A stretch of DNA of 64,000 nt from Mesaphorura yosii (taxonomy: Eukaryota > Arthropoda > Collembola > Poduromorpha > Tullbergiidae). The stretch is from contig WIXG01000182.1 of the NCBI GenBank assembly GCA_009869945.1, positions 62,001 to 126,000 of the forward strand. Reading direction: 5' to 3'. Every line of letters begins with the position of its first letter. Positions within the stretch are counted from its first letter, which is position 1. The notes beneath the pieces are model-generated. The model worked only from the letters and a program-made list of their open reading frames with translations. It ran no database searches and was not told where the DNA came from. Shown here piece after piece: positions 1-10,872 of the stretch. The translations under genes were made by a program, and so were the position numbers.

Positions 1-46
1 TGTAAACAATCACACTACACACGATTGTGGTTTATTTATAATCAAA

Positions 47-1106
47 TCAACCATTAACGCAAATGCCAAAGAAAAGTAAAGGATCATCGAACCTGATCTC
101 GGCCTGCACGGGCTCCATGAGACTGCGAATATTTACTATGTCAAACAACTTCATTTCGGCTGCAATGCAAATGCGATGCGATGCGAGTGATTCAGGAAAA
201 ACTTGATTCACAACAACCACAAGGTGATAAACAAGTTTTAAATTCACTTGTGACAAGTCTTTCAAAATAAGCAATACGCTATACACAATTCGCGACTCGC
301 GAATTCGGTTTAATGAACGAACGAGCAAACGACTGACTCAGACTGGAATGGGGTTGACTTTGGCTTGGCTTTGGCTCGTGGAGGGTTTGGATTGAGACTT
401 GAGACCAAGACCCTCAAGCCTCAAGGAAGCCGGGCTGGATGAAGTTCAACGTCCTTTTTCGCGACTTGGACCCTTTTCCTTCCTTTGTACTCATTTCGCA
501 CTCCGCTTTTACAAAGGTGGTGGTTGTTTTTCTCATTTCACGTTGGCAATTTTCGAAATTGGGCAATATGCAACGAACGGATCGTAAAATTAAACACGCA
601 CAATACGCATACGCGTTCAAGTAAAGGAATGAATGGGCCCAATTCTGTTTGTATGTCTGTGACCCTCTTTCGTTGCTCCGCTGCCTCGTCTCTACCTTTT
701 CTATTGTGTATCGCACGCATCTGTGATTTTAATGATATGTTTAGATGTTTTACACACCGAACGCGTACAATGAACGCGGACTCTCGAACATGTACGACGT
801 ACTTGTCTTTTTGGACCCTCCACACTCAATTACGAAACAATTCGCAAACTTTTTGGTAAACAAGACCATAAAACCCGGTGCGCATCCTGAGACTACGTGA
901 AACGGTGCTTTGTATCATGTACCGCGGCGGGGAAGGCAACGAACCCTTTTTTCGTCTCATGCATAGTAATTAAGGAAGAAAAGGACTGACTTACTGAATC
1001 TGAGTCTCGGCGGCTCCGTGCCCACTTTTCTGCAGCTGCTGCTGAGGCTTGCTGGTGGGCAGCCGCAGGTAGTCGCCAATGACGAGCAAATCTTTCGCAA
1101 TGATCA
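47..1106 (-). CDS. Unresolved gene: terminal exon and candidate first exon
   Basis: Two pieces on the minus strand look coding, but I could not join them. The right piece (about 1106-994) opens with MIIAKDLLVIGDYL and runs 38 codons to a good GTAAGT donor. The left piece (about 165-47) follows a TTGCATTGCAG acceptor, encodes about 37 residues ending FFGICVNG and then a stop. A minus-strand AATAAA lies at 31-36, just past that stop, which supports a real 3' end. Direct joining of the two pieces shifts the frame, so a middle exon is missing or the pieces belong to different genes. I do not recognise the family. Confidence 0.3.
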
Positions 1107-2259
1107 TTTTTCAGGGTCAGCGTAAGTCACAGAGCATCGGCGAAAGAAGTTGACTAAGCAAAGAAGTCGGCAAAGATCCGGGTACAAGATTCACAATTCA
1201 CTGTAGAGTGTTAGACGGAATCACAGAATAGGTCATTAAATATAAACAATGGGAGTTCGCGAATTCGCGATTTGCGAATTGGCCAACTAGCTGGAAGAAA
1301 CCGTAGGCTGCTCGCGGTTCGCGTGGTTTCTGGATGAGGTATACAAGTTGAGACTTTCTCGATTCGACTGTGTTCGACGAGGCTCTAGCTCTGGCTAAGA
1401 GACTAATGAGTTCAGAACTGCACTGCACTGCTCATCATTTAAGTGTTAAGCCACCGCAACCATGGCACGGCACGGCAGGAAAAGCCTACCACAATATTAA
1501 CGTACTGCCAACACAGAGTTTTATTTAAAGAACGCGGATCCTCGCCTTTTCTGTGCGGGATGTGAATTCGTTTCGTGGTTGTGGTACTTCTTTAGCTAGA
1601 GACTTCAATTCTTCGGACTGTCTTGTAATGTGTGGTTTCCTTGTAACATGTGGAGAAGAATTTTACACGAGATTCAGATATTCAGAAACTGGAATAGATT
1701 CCGGTGTGGGAAAAGTTTAGGCAATGATTGTTGAGGTGGTCTTGTTTTCGTGATATGATTGACTATTGTAAATATAGACCCAAATCACAACACTCAACAC
1801 ATCCAAACAGCCAATGTTGCCTTATCAGTTAGTGTGTTGCGGGAGCTGGCTCAGTCGCAGGCGCAGTCGCTGACTGATAAGCGATAAGCGACTGAATGCG
1901 ACTGTCGTGAGTCAGGCAAAGCAATCAGCAGGCGTGCAGTGTCGCAATGCCTTTCCCCAGCCTCCGCTGCCAAATTACTAAAGTCAATATCAATCGACGA
2001 GCACGTGATTGCAGTTTGATGCATGCAGTGCGAATGTGAATATGGGAAAGAGACAATGAATCGAAAGAATGAGAAGGTGATGAGAATTTGCATTGCAAAC
2101 AAACGAGTCGTAGCTACCGAGTCGAGTTGTATTGTTGTGCCACTTTTGCGTACTTTGCTCGAAGACGATCGGCACGAGTAACAGATTCGCGTTTTGCATT
2201 GTTGTCTCGGCCATCGGCTTCTTTCATCGTGGGCTCAGTCATTCAATCAGATTCAATCC
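1107..2259. other. Intergenic stretch
   Basis: No convincing gene. Short open frames on both strands lack splice signals or family motifs. A palindromic motif built on TTCGCGAA occurs near 1255-1280 and recurs near 286-305 and 2396-2420. Confidence 0.5.
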
Positions 2260-2317
2260 ATGATCCACTTCGGCCCCTGGTTGGCTGCCTTGGCACTTGG
2301 CATTGTTGGCATTGACA
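2260..2317 (+). CDS. Possible signal-peptide first exon
   Basis: An ATG opens 19 codons (MIHFGPWLAALALGIVGID) that look like a secretion signal, and the frame runs into a GTGAGT donor. No convincing downstream exon was found: the open frames at 2937-3250 on this strand lie antisense to receptor exons and are probably chance. Treat it as an orphan candidate. Confidence 0.2.
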
Positions 2318-2829
2318 GTGAGTCTGTGAACCCGTTACGAGTTACAGACTGCATCGCGAATTACGTGAAATATGAGCCTGCGAGCAGACTTGCATAATTC
2401 GCGAATCGCGAATTCGCAAATGCCGATGCAAGTAACGGGACTCGACGACGCAAAAGTAGTTCAGTGCCACGCGGCCGCACGGTCTGCTCTGCGCCGTGCT
2501 CAGTGTTTGGCATTACATAAAGAAAAGTAAACTAGCGCAGCAGTTAACTGTTCTTTGCACTCAATCTCAATTTCTTTACCATGCGCTAAACGCGCGAAGA
2601 CGTAACACTGTCCTAATTCAGTCTTTCGTGGAGTGGTGTGGCGAGACGGGTTTGACCGCAGGCGGGTTTGATTGGCGGATAATTCTCTATTTTCCCAATG
2701 CTGGAGAGTCTCCGTGATTCAATCATGGTCTCTGGACAACTATAGCTTTCTTCACGTTATCGTTTTAATTCAACCGACTGTGACACCTTCTCCAAATATA
2801 TAATTACCTATTATACTTATTATCCCGGT

Positions 2830-3480
2830 TCAATTGCTGAATGTTTTCGTCAGGAACAGAATGTTTTTTGTACCCATAATAATGAATTTAATCAATGTCC
2901 GCTGTGCTTTCTTTTCCATATCGTAGAGACCTCCAATGTTGACTCGAATTGGTGGCAGAGCTCGGACAACAGCTTTCAAGTGGTTTCTCTCCTCGTACGG
3001 CGCTCGTTACAGCATGAGTTCTAGGTGATTCACGTATCCTCTACCAGCTCTCCAGATAGAACTCATCAAGATTCCGCCAACGATGTTGGCTGCCCAAGCA
3101 CAAATCGGAGTTATGAATCAAGCCGCTTTCCTTCAGATGCCTGTTATATCGCTTGGTCAGGGCTGGAGTCTGACCCTGACAGTGAATACGATCATGAGGA
3201 TGCAACTCAGCATGTATTTGCACAGCGGAACCAACTCCTTGCAAATTAACGCGTTCACATTCTTACTCAGGACAAACAGCGACCGGTAATGACGAGCCCT
3301 ATCTGAGACGGTGATTAAGATGTCTTCCTCCTCCTGCTTGCCACTGCTCTGGCTGCTTTCTTCCCGTAGCCCGTCTCTTGCAATCACCAGAAAATGATAG
3401 AGGTAGGCCTGAATGGCTCCGAAAAGAAGAGACTGGATGACATTGTGACACGCACTTGCACTGTAGATTGAATCGCGATA
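2830..3480 (-). pseudogene. Truncated gustatory receptor (C-terminal half)
   Basis: Minus-strand pieces at about 3480-3190, 3097-3060 and 3005-2830 encode the C-terminal half of an insect-type gustatory receptor. They read as a transmembrane segment (LLFGAIQAYLYHFLV), a loop with the pattern RARHYRSLFVLSKNVN, a short TM6-like piece (ANIVGGILMSSIW) and a TM7 segment containing NIGGLYDMEKKAQRTLIKF, then a stop. The pattern matches the end of the intact receptor next door in layout but not closely in sequence. The N-terminal half is absent: an unrelated plus-strand ORF fills the space up to the next receptor. It is either a decayed copy or a gene whose first exons I missed. Exon ends are approximate. 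Confidence 0.55.
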
Positions 3481-3500
3481 TTTGACTGAAGGTGTCCTCA

Positions 3501-3833
3501 ATGGATATGAGTCCTAACGAAAGTGGCGTTACAATGGAGAGCGTTCAGTGTAGCGAACCTTCACAGCCGAGTACACCAACTGCAAGCGATAGGACTTCGA
3601 ATTTGGTCAAGTCACCTTTCAAGTCCTGCAAGCACACGGAACGTTACTGCTTTATTTGTGGCTCACCACAAGGGCGGACACGGGTTCCAAAACCCGCGGC
3701 GTTGGACTTTTGGCTAAATTCGCAAGTCTATGTGCCCTTGACCAACAGATGCTGCAAAATCCATCTCAGATCAGTTCACCGAAGATGCGAAACTCCTGAT
3801 TCACTGGGAATTTATTTCGATACTAAATACTAA
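3501..3833 (+). CDS. Small zinc-binding-like ORF
   Basis: A single open frame of 110 codons. After a Ser/Thr-rich start comes a compact Cys/His cluster: CFICGS, then VPKPAA, VYVP, and NRCCKIHL. This spacing resembles the small zinc-binding module found at the N-terminus of transposase-associated ORFs in several invertebrates; that assignment is from memory of the motif and is tentative. It sits opposite and upstream of the truncated receptor, where that receptor's missing half should be, so it may be a fragment of a mobile element that broke the receptor. Confidence 0.35.
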   Translation: MDMSPNESGVTMESVQCSEPSQPSTPTASDRTSNLVKSPFKSCKHTERYCFICGSPQGRTRVPKPAALDFWLNSQVYVPLTNRCCKIHLRSVHRRCETPDSLGIYFDTKY

Positions 3834-3874
3834 ATGATTGGACTATTTCCATTGTTCACATAGATTTAACGTGC

Positions 3875-5251
3875 TCACGGTCTGAGCTGCATGCAAATGA
3901 CTGCATAAGTTGCAATCAGGCTGATAATCGTTCCAATAAATCCGTACGTCACTGTAAAGAGTCCGAGACTACGCATCGCAACACGATGCTGCCCCAATTC
4001 AACGACAAGGACGGTTATCTCACCACTACTAATTTGCTTCGAGTTGGACCTGAGGGCAAGCCAATCTGCGAGGCTGCAAACTTCCGCTCCGGCAGATGCG
4101 GCCACACATAGGCCCGTGAACAGCTTAGTCAAAAAGAATATGTACCTTGCCTGGAGGATCCAACTTGCACTCATCAATTGTGCGATGTAAATTGCGTAGA
4201 ATACAATTTCTTCGAGCAAGCAGCCAAATAGGATTGGACCAACAATCACATTCATTTTGTCCACAACTGATTTTAGTTCAGCGTACCTTTCTAGAACATT
4301 CGATGGCGTGTTGTTTATGCGCGACGCTTCGACCATAAATCTATGCGCCAATATTTTGAATGTGACCGAGTGGACTAAAATGGATAAATCCGAATAGAAT
4401 GCATCCAGTTCATAGTAGAATAGGATGGCGACCTGTGCCAACGCAAGGGCGTAATCGGTCAGAGTCAATTCACTGCTGACCATATCAGAATCAGGCATGG
4501 TAAAGAAAAACATGACTCGGGTGTAATCCGCCATTTTCTGCACATAATAGCCTCCAACTGCCCATTCGGATGGGTGGAGAACCGTGTGGCCTACAATTGT
4601 GCACAATGTCACGCCAAGCAGGGCTGTTGCGCAGAGACCAAACGCGGATGCATGTGATCGCCAATACGTGCTCGTGGTCATCGGTTTGCCACCAGCACGC
4701 CGAAAACGCCCCACTTCATTGATAATATTAAACAGTGCCAAGAATTGCTCCTTGCGTACCCAAAACGTCGCAAAGAATGTCGCCTTGTATCCAAGTCCGA
4801 AGACGACAGTAGCAATTCGGCCAAGGTTCGGTGACGTGTCAGCCTGGAATTCTAGGTTGGATTCCATTCGAAAGTATGAAAAGACTCTGTATAGTACGAG
4901 AGCCTGAGCCACTCCAGCAAACACTCTCCGTGACCGAGAGGTCTGCACTTTGAAGGAGCCCCTGCCTTGGTTGTACATGAATTTGTATGGGAAGAGGCCG
5001 AAGAAGTGTCCGAAATTGAAGTACTGGCGAAGTAATTCGCTCGCTGGTGATGGAGTGAGGTCCTGAAGCGATTCCTGATCAAAATTCTGGTCTTGTATTC
5101 TGAAAATGCTCACCGGAAGCGAGCTGGACTGTTTTTTGGCGTTGGAGGGCATCTGGTCGAGTGTTGGAGGCGTTGATTCCATGTTGCAGACTTTCTCGCT
5201 GTATGAAGACTTGGATTCTGGCTCACATGACTCATTACCAACGTTAATCAC
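3875..5251 (-). CDS. Gustatory receptor, seven-pass, single exon
   Basis: A 458-residue intronless frame. About seven hydrophobic segments follow a long polar N-terminus of some 80 residues, roughly at residues 105-125, 140-165, 200-225, 255-280, 330-360, 370-395 and 425-455. The last one (GLFTVTYGFIGTIISLIATY) has the tyrosine-rich TM7 form of the insect gustatory receptor family, whose members are ligand-gated cation channels in chemosensory neurons with the N-terminus inside the cell. A second in-frame Met at 5182 (MESTPP) is an alternative start and would shorten the N-terminus by 23 residues. The truncated receptor lies just downstream on the same strand, as expected of a tandem receptor cluster. 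Ligand unknown. Confidence 0.7.
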   Translation of the reverse strand: MINVGNESCEPESKSSYSEKVCNMESTPPTLDQMPSNAKKQSSSLPVSIFRIQDQNFDQESLQDLTPSPASELLRQYFNFGHFFGLFPYKFMYNQGRGSFKVQTSRSRRVFAGVAQALVLYRVFSYFRMESNLEFQADTSPNLGRIATVVFGLGYKATFFATFWVRKEQFLALFNIINEVGRFRRAGGKPMTTSTYWRSHASAFGLCATALLGVTLCTIVGHTVLHPSEWAVGGYYVQKMADYTRVMFFFTMPDSDMVSSELTLTDYALALAQVAILFYYELDAFYSDLSILVHSVTFKILAHRFMVEASRINNTPSNVLERYAELKSVVDKMNVIVGPILFGCLLEEIVFYAIYIAQLMSASWILQARYIFFLTKLFTGLCVAASAGAEVCSLADWLALRSNSKQISSGEITVLVVELGQHRVAMRSLGLFTVTYGFIGTIISLIATYAVICMQLRP

Positions 5252-6062
5252 ACTTTCGAGTTTGTTCTTACGCCCTTACCCAATTTGGCTAATAAATACT
5301 CAAAATGGAACCAATTTCCCACTCACACTGATTAAATTAGTCAATTGAGCGTGTGCGTTCACGCGTATTGATTAGTTTCACTTTGAAAAAATTTCAATAT
5401 TTATTTATACAATTTAATCAATTTAATGAATTTAGTGTTATTTGAGTTTGTTTGCTAGCAAATGACGAAAGCAATTTGCTTGACTAATTTAATATATTTC
5501 AATTTTTTTTCACTACTCATGTTTTTTCTTATTACTAATGTTAAACAAAAATCAGTCCTTCAGCTATGACAGCGAAGTCCAAAACAACCAAGCCCGGCGT
5601 TTCACCCCTACGTTCCGCTGGAGACATAGCCCTCCGGCTTTTCCAAACACTCCGCGGAGAGCGACGCCGATTCCGAAGCACTCCGCTTCGCTCTGACACT
5701 AAGCTTTCCGGAGAGCAACTCTCCGGAGAGTGCCAATCATTGGTGCGGAGTACGTGCACCGTCCAAGCACAAGACAATCACGAGCTCAGAGCATGTTTTT
5801 CTAGAACGTTGTAGAAGGTTCTGCTTCAACGAATAAAAAGCGAGCACGGAACTGCTCAAATCCGCCCCCTTCCAACTCAACTCAACAGCTTAGCATATGG
5901 GGTGTTTGCGATTGCCCAGGCTCTGGTTTGGGTTCCGGATTCTGGCTGAGCGAGTTCTATACTCTAGCCACCTCCTTGAGCCTGCTCTTCACTCACACTT
6001 TACAGTTGCAACTTTAAACAGCTCAAATCTAATCAAAAGCAACACAAATCACAAAGTCTAAA
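5252..6062. repeat. AT-rich spacer with a GC-rich inverted-repeat patch
   Basis: Bases 5380-5560 are very AT-rich. They are followed abruptly by a GC-rich patch (about 5575-5770) packed with short inverted repeats: a stem CCGGAGAG/CTCTCCGG around a three-base loop near 5708-5730, and GAAGC..GCTTC near 5675-5692. Both strands are open over this patch for more than 75 codons, which is probably a composition effect. It looks like a repeat fragment rather than a gene. Confidence 0.4.
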
Positions 6063-7109
6063 ATGACTATCATAGGCGTAGAAAAGATCAAGGCTGCAGC
6101 TGTAGCTTTGAATTCTGGACAGCGGAAGTGTGATGTGGCAGTCGAGATTCCGGAAGCTGCAACTGGAGAGAAAGCAACACGAGGAATATGTTACAAAGTC
6201 TGGACCTTTATCGCAGTATGGCAAAGGCCTCCGTTTCCAGTCGAAAAATTGAAGAAAGCGTTGCTGGTCATTGAAGGGGTAAGTTTTGTTCTAAATTGTA
6301 CACTGAAATAAGCGATTGCCACTCCGTTTGTCGTTTAGCTCCTTATTTTTGGTTGCAGGTGTTCACGATCTTCTGGTTGGCGATTCTGACACTTGCATAC
6401 GACATTATAGCCCATTATCTGGTTCCTGTGCACTTGACTGTCGACAAACATGGGGCAACGGTTGAGCTCCAGAACAAGGTCACGATCAATGGTCACGAGA
6501 TCACCATGGACCATGTCCGAGTGGCGGCGGTTGGCATTGCTGTCTGTGTCCTGTTCAACTTTCGGCTTCTGGTCCGAGGAATCAAACTGGTACGTGTACG
6601 CATTCCTGAATCTATGCTGAGGCTGAGGCCGACGCAAGCAAAGCCTTGGTTGTTGTTTCTATTCAAGTGATTGAAATTTATTTCAGCTCTTCCACGTTAA
6701 TCTTTTGATCTGGATCAGTTTGCAACTCCTCGGCATCGCTACCCTCTCTGGCTTCTGGATGGTGTACTTACAGCAAGTCGGCTTCTCCAAAGGCTATGGT
6801 GTCGCCTACGTCTCGATCATGCTCATCCGTGCCTTCATAATGGAGATGGTCGTGTCTTTGCTGGGACCAATCCGTGCGGAGAGAATTGCCCTCAACAAAC
6901 GCATGGCGAATAAAGCTCAACGTCAAACTCCAAAGGCACGTTCTGGACTCTGCAGCAACTGCGGTGGACAACGCCCTCCGTACAAAGTCAAGGTTGGTGG
7001 CCCCATCTTTGGACTCGTCGTCAACAGCCCTAAATTGGCCAAGAAGTTGTCGGCCATTTATGGCGACGGCCTTCAAATATTCAACACCCAGGAGAAAGGA
7101 ATCGTCTAG
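6063..7109 (+). CDS. Unknown multi-pass membrane protein
   Basis: Three exons (6063-6278, 6359-6589, 6687-7109) give 289 residues. Hydrophobic segments lie near residues 72-92 (TIFWLAILTLAYDIIAHYL), 122-142, 152-178 and 188-205, so about four membrane spans are likely. The tail after the last span is basic and carries a CSNCGGQRPPY motif. The loop between the first two spans is polar and beta-like. I do not recognise the family. AATAAA lies at about 7247, some 140 bases past the stop. Splice sites are all canonical and in phase. Confidence 0.6.
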
Positions 7110-7680
7110 GTTCGCCAAGATGCAGATTTGGCAGCTGGTAGGGGTCCCGAGAAGGGCGATGCAAAGAACTAAAACGTGGCGTGCGGGCAAGGGCCCAGAT
7201 TAGAAGTTTAAGAAAGAGTTAACGAATTCATTCATGAGAATTCCTTGAATAAAAGATTAAAATGAGTTCTGAGCAGTACGGGCATTGCTTCTTCTGAATC
7301 ATGTTTCAGCAGTTTCCTGGTTTCCACTCAATTTCAACCCGTTGCACCACTTGAGGACGTTACTGAGGAATTTGTCGCCTGGTCTGCTAAAATTTTCCAT
7401 TAAGCCATAAAATTTGCCACTGCTTGCCATTCTGCCTCCTCCACGAAAGTTCACTGCTTGTGTATGAAAACTTGATATGAAAATGAAGGAAGCATGGCAT
7501 AATGGACAATTGTATGTCTTCTTCGTACGCAGTTTCTCTCGAAATCACGACTCACTGTCGAACTCCGACTTTTGGAATGCGAACATACGCGAACTCTGCA
7601 AAACTTGCTGTCGTCAGACCTTATCATAACATATGAAAGTCGCTGTTGATTTAAGTCTCAATTAATTTGTTGTTTTGTAG

Positions 7681-8011
7681 GTGCTTTTGCAGTTTGGGCT
7701 GGAATGACGTCATTCTTGTACTACGCTTGTCTCAAGAAGTACGTCGCCAATCTACAAACGGTTAGTCAATTGTGCTTTCATTCTTCGTATATTCTCCGAT
7801 TGCCTATGCAATCATGATCGTTTCCAGCAGGCTCGCCGTCGGCACATCATAAAGCTATTTTGATGGGCATTTCATATCTTCACACGTGGCCTGACGGTTC
7901 TGCCCTTCTTTGAGTTGTTCACTGGTCAGCTGGAGTTATCTTTTGTCGTGGTCCTGTCCGTGATGTCCTTCGCCCTGAGCAGGGAAAGTGGGCAAGTGCT
8001 TGTTGGGAAGC
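7681..8011 (+). pseudogene. Membrane-protein exons with an in-frame TGA
   Basis: After a TTTTGTAG acceptor an exon (about 7681-7760) encodes AFAVWAGMTSFLYYACLKKY and ends at a GT donor. The next exon (from about 7829) continues in frame as QARRRHIIKLF, meets TGA at 7861-7863, then stays open for 49 more codons. That stretch includes LTVLPFFELFTGQLELSFVV, with a clear membrane-like character. No GT..AG pair removes the TGA. Upstream exons are unclear (candidates near 7500-7630). It could be a pseudogene, a sequence error, or a read-through or selenocysteine site; no convincing SECIS element was seen in the following 200 bases. The family is not recognised. Confidence 0.35.
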
Positions 8012-8205
8012 CCTGAGAGCGATGTTAGTCAAGTTGGAGTTGATATAATAGATCTTCTGTTCCTTCGTCTGTTTGTGAGGCGAGACCACACTATGGACCT
8101 CATCGCTGCGAAACACGACCGTGCGTAGCCTTTGAAAATATGACAATGTGCCCGGGGACTCTGTTTTTTGCAATGCTAATGCAATTTTAATAAAGCGCTT
8201 TATTC

Positions 8206-8859
8206 TCAACCAAATAAATTAGCGAGGCTTCCGAGGTTACTGTTGCCTGTGCCTCCAAGCGAATTAAGGCTGGTTGAAGCCGAGCTGCTGCTCGAAGAAC
8301 TCGAACTACTCGTGCTGGCCGTGCCTGTGCCCGTGTTACTGCTGGCGCTGGTACACGTATTGAAGATGCTGGTGATCGGATTGCAAAACACGCCTCGCAC
8401 AATCCCATTGACAAATTCCTGAACTGCAGGTGACGCGGCCGTGTTCAAACTCTCCTCAACGACTCCGGCTAGGTTGAGCGTGGCTACATTCTGTAGAATT
8501 TTGTTAACTTGACCCAGCACATCGATGTCTTGATTCGTGGCTGCTGATCCTGCTTGACTCGCACCTTGTCGCAGCGCAGGGACAGGCGCAGATGCAGGGA
8601 AAAGTGAGCTGAGGTTCAGCGGTGTTCCCTCCGTGCCTTCATTAATAGTTGGTAGTTGGTCTCTCTTTTCGGGTTCCGATCCTTCCGCTTGTGGCACGCT
8701 GGGATCTGATATTGGCTGCAATTAACAATGTGGTCAAGATTCGCACAGACACGAAACCCAGGTGCCCAGGCCCTTAACCAATGTTAATCTTAGGCTTACC
8801 AATCCGCAAACGGTGTAGACAAATAACAGTGAGAGCAAAAAGAGCGTTTTAGAAAGCAT
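8206..8859 (-). CDS. Secreted serine-rich protein
   Basis: Two exons (8859-8800, 8715-8206) give 189 residues. The first exon is exactly a signal peptide (MLSKTLFLLSLLFVYTVCGL). The mature part starts with a polar proline- and glutamate-rich stretch, has a moderately hydrophobic centre with one CNP..C pair (about residues 135-150), then a run of ten or more serines and ends NLGSLANLFG. AATAAA sits at 8199-8204 on this strand, only two bases past the stop. There is no domain I recognise. Secretion to cuticle, gut lining or haemolymph is possible. Its layout (signal exon, phase-0 intron, one long exon) resembles other secreted genes in this window. Confidence 0.6.
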
Positions 8860-9474
8860 TTTGACTGGCGACGATGAAGTTCCAGGAAGAAGAAGTGATC
8901 TGGCTCTTTCCAGCGACCTACTGACAAGAATCCGTTTGTGATTCGGAAATAGACCCAAGCAGATTTCATTTCCATATTTTCGAAAGCGAAAAGTTGAGTC
9001 ATAGTCTGTCAACATTCTGCCAGGTTGCAATCAAGTTTCAATCCCATGAGTGTCTGAGCCGTGCCATTGTGATTCGGTTAATGAGGATGTACGTGATAAT
9101 TTGAGCAACTAAATTACGTAATTAGGATAAATTATGAAAGCATTAGAAATTAGAACTAGCAACACCACACACACAACACCTGAGTTGTTGTAACACTCGA
9201 GCTGGCATTGATGAACACCTTCTCAATTTTTAATGCAACCGTGTTTTATACGGTCGTGTCATTAACAGGTCGATGGTACGTGACATGATGGATGTATAAC
9301 CATAACGTAATAATTTCTTGACACTTTTATTTACTAATTCTCCAGCACGGTAGGATCACGCAGAAGAAACTCATCAGTTTATTGAAGAAACTCGGCTCCC
9401 GGTAGTACGTGTAATCCTGTGAGATGAGAAACAAGAGCGAGAAGCATGTAATCAGTAATGCAATTTGTATGCTT
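8860..9474. other. Intergenic stretch
   Basis: Upstream region of the serine-rich gene and 3' flank of the scramblase-like gene. It contains a short CA-rich run near 9160-9180. No gene seen. Confidence 0.5.
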
Positions 9475-10872
9475 TCAATTACTCCATGCTTTAGCGATTC
9501 TCACCAACATAAACGTAGCTCCAAGGATCAATGCCTTGGTTTTAATGTCCATTGTCGAGTCCTCAAAGTCAATGTAGAAGTTCTCCTCCTTTGTGATGGG
9601 CTCCGCTTTGTCTTTGACATTCATATAAAAGTCGCCCTCCTTTGTGATTTTAGCGACACGCCGCACTCCGTCAGGGCCGAATATGTCAAATGTCGAGGTC
9701 ACGTATTTTATCGAGTTGCAGAGGCGGCCCGATGGCGGACCCGTGATTTTTAGCACCGTTTTACCCGTGTGGTCTTGTACAATGTACGTCGGAGTCATCA
9801 TCAGCCACCCGCCTTCGAAATGAATCACGCCAAGTTGCTCGTCAATGTTCTTCGCCTTCTTTTGCATAACCATCTGAAAAAAAGCGTCCACATTCCTCAG
9901 TAATTTGATACTCTAGTCTTCAGTCTGACTGCTCGATTCGCTTACGGTCGGTGCTTCGTTGACGCCATTGCGATCAACTCGCATGACTTCCTGTCCCGTC
10001 GACACGTCAAAGATACACATCCGGAACGGCTGCGAAATGGCCGTACTAGTCTTCACTTTTGCTCGTATTTCAGGGTGAGTTTCCTCCTTCCCAATGAAAA
10101 TTCTTCCAACCTCCTTCCCGACGATGTCGTAATTGTTGGGCACATTGGCGAAATCTGCCAAGGTTGGACCACCACCAAGCCAAACACGCATCGAATCAAT
10201 TTGTGATTACTACCAACCTCGACCGAAACTCCAAAACTCACCTTCTTTGTCTTTGTTGATTTGCTTCACGAGTAAATAGCCAACTTCGTGCAGGGCATCG
10301 AGAGTAGCTGAAATGTGAGATCGGAAATTGAATGTTGTAAAATCGAGAATTGCATGCAAGCGATTCGGAAAATGCGACTGCAACTCACGTGGCGCTTTGT
10401 AACTTCCGCGTGACGTTGTAGAATCTGTAACGAAGTAAAAAAGGTGACTTTCCATCAAAGCAAGAAGTAAACAATATGAATATGAGCTACCTGCTCTTGA
10501 TCTGGGAGTCAGAAACTCGTCTTCGTTGGACACTTGTCCCGGAATGTTCATCGGAATCTCGACTGGGCCGACAACCTTCTCGATGTACGCGTTGATGTCT
10601 TCTTTTGAGTCCGGCACGAATTCGTGTTCGTCCTTCCCTTCCGGAGCCATGCGAATTCCTGGATCCCGGGCCTCCGGGGCTTCTTCATCCGAGAGATCTG
10701 GTACCGAGTCATTGGCTGTAATGGCCTCGACTGCGTCTGGTGTCTCAACAGGCGTGGATTCTGACGGAACCGACGGTACCGCGACTTCTACCTCCGACTT
10801 TGAATCTTCTGCCGAAAATGATTCTTCCGAAATCACGCTGACCGGATGCACTGAGTTTGGTTTCATGATCAT
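9475..10872 (-). CDS. Phospholipid scramblase-like protein
   Basis: Five exons (10872-10491, 10424-10389, 10307-10242, 10154-9946, 9873-9475) give 363 residues. The first 130 residues are acidic and disordered; the scramblase core follows. Recognisable pieces are LDALHEVGYLLVKQINK, then QPFRMCIFDVSTGQEVMRV (the family's basic core strand) and FDIFGPDGVRRVAKITK. The calcium-region analogue is ENFYIDFEDSTMDIKTKA, followed by a short hydrophobic end. Scramblases move lipids between membrane leaflets or act as lipid-binding regulators. This copy is divergent: the cysteine cluster used for palmitoylation in vertebrate members is missing, and the C-terminal hydrophobic helix is short. It may therefore not scramble lipids. 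Confidence 0.75.

Noticed and set aside
3025-3249. Plus-strand open frame with a plausible polar protein sequence
   Set aside because: It lies antisense to receptor exons with recognisable TM6/TM7 motifs, has no ATG and follows an in-frame stop.
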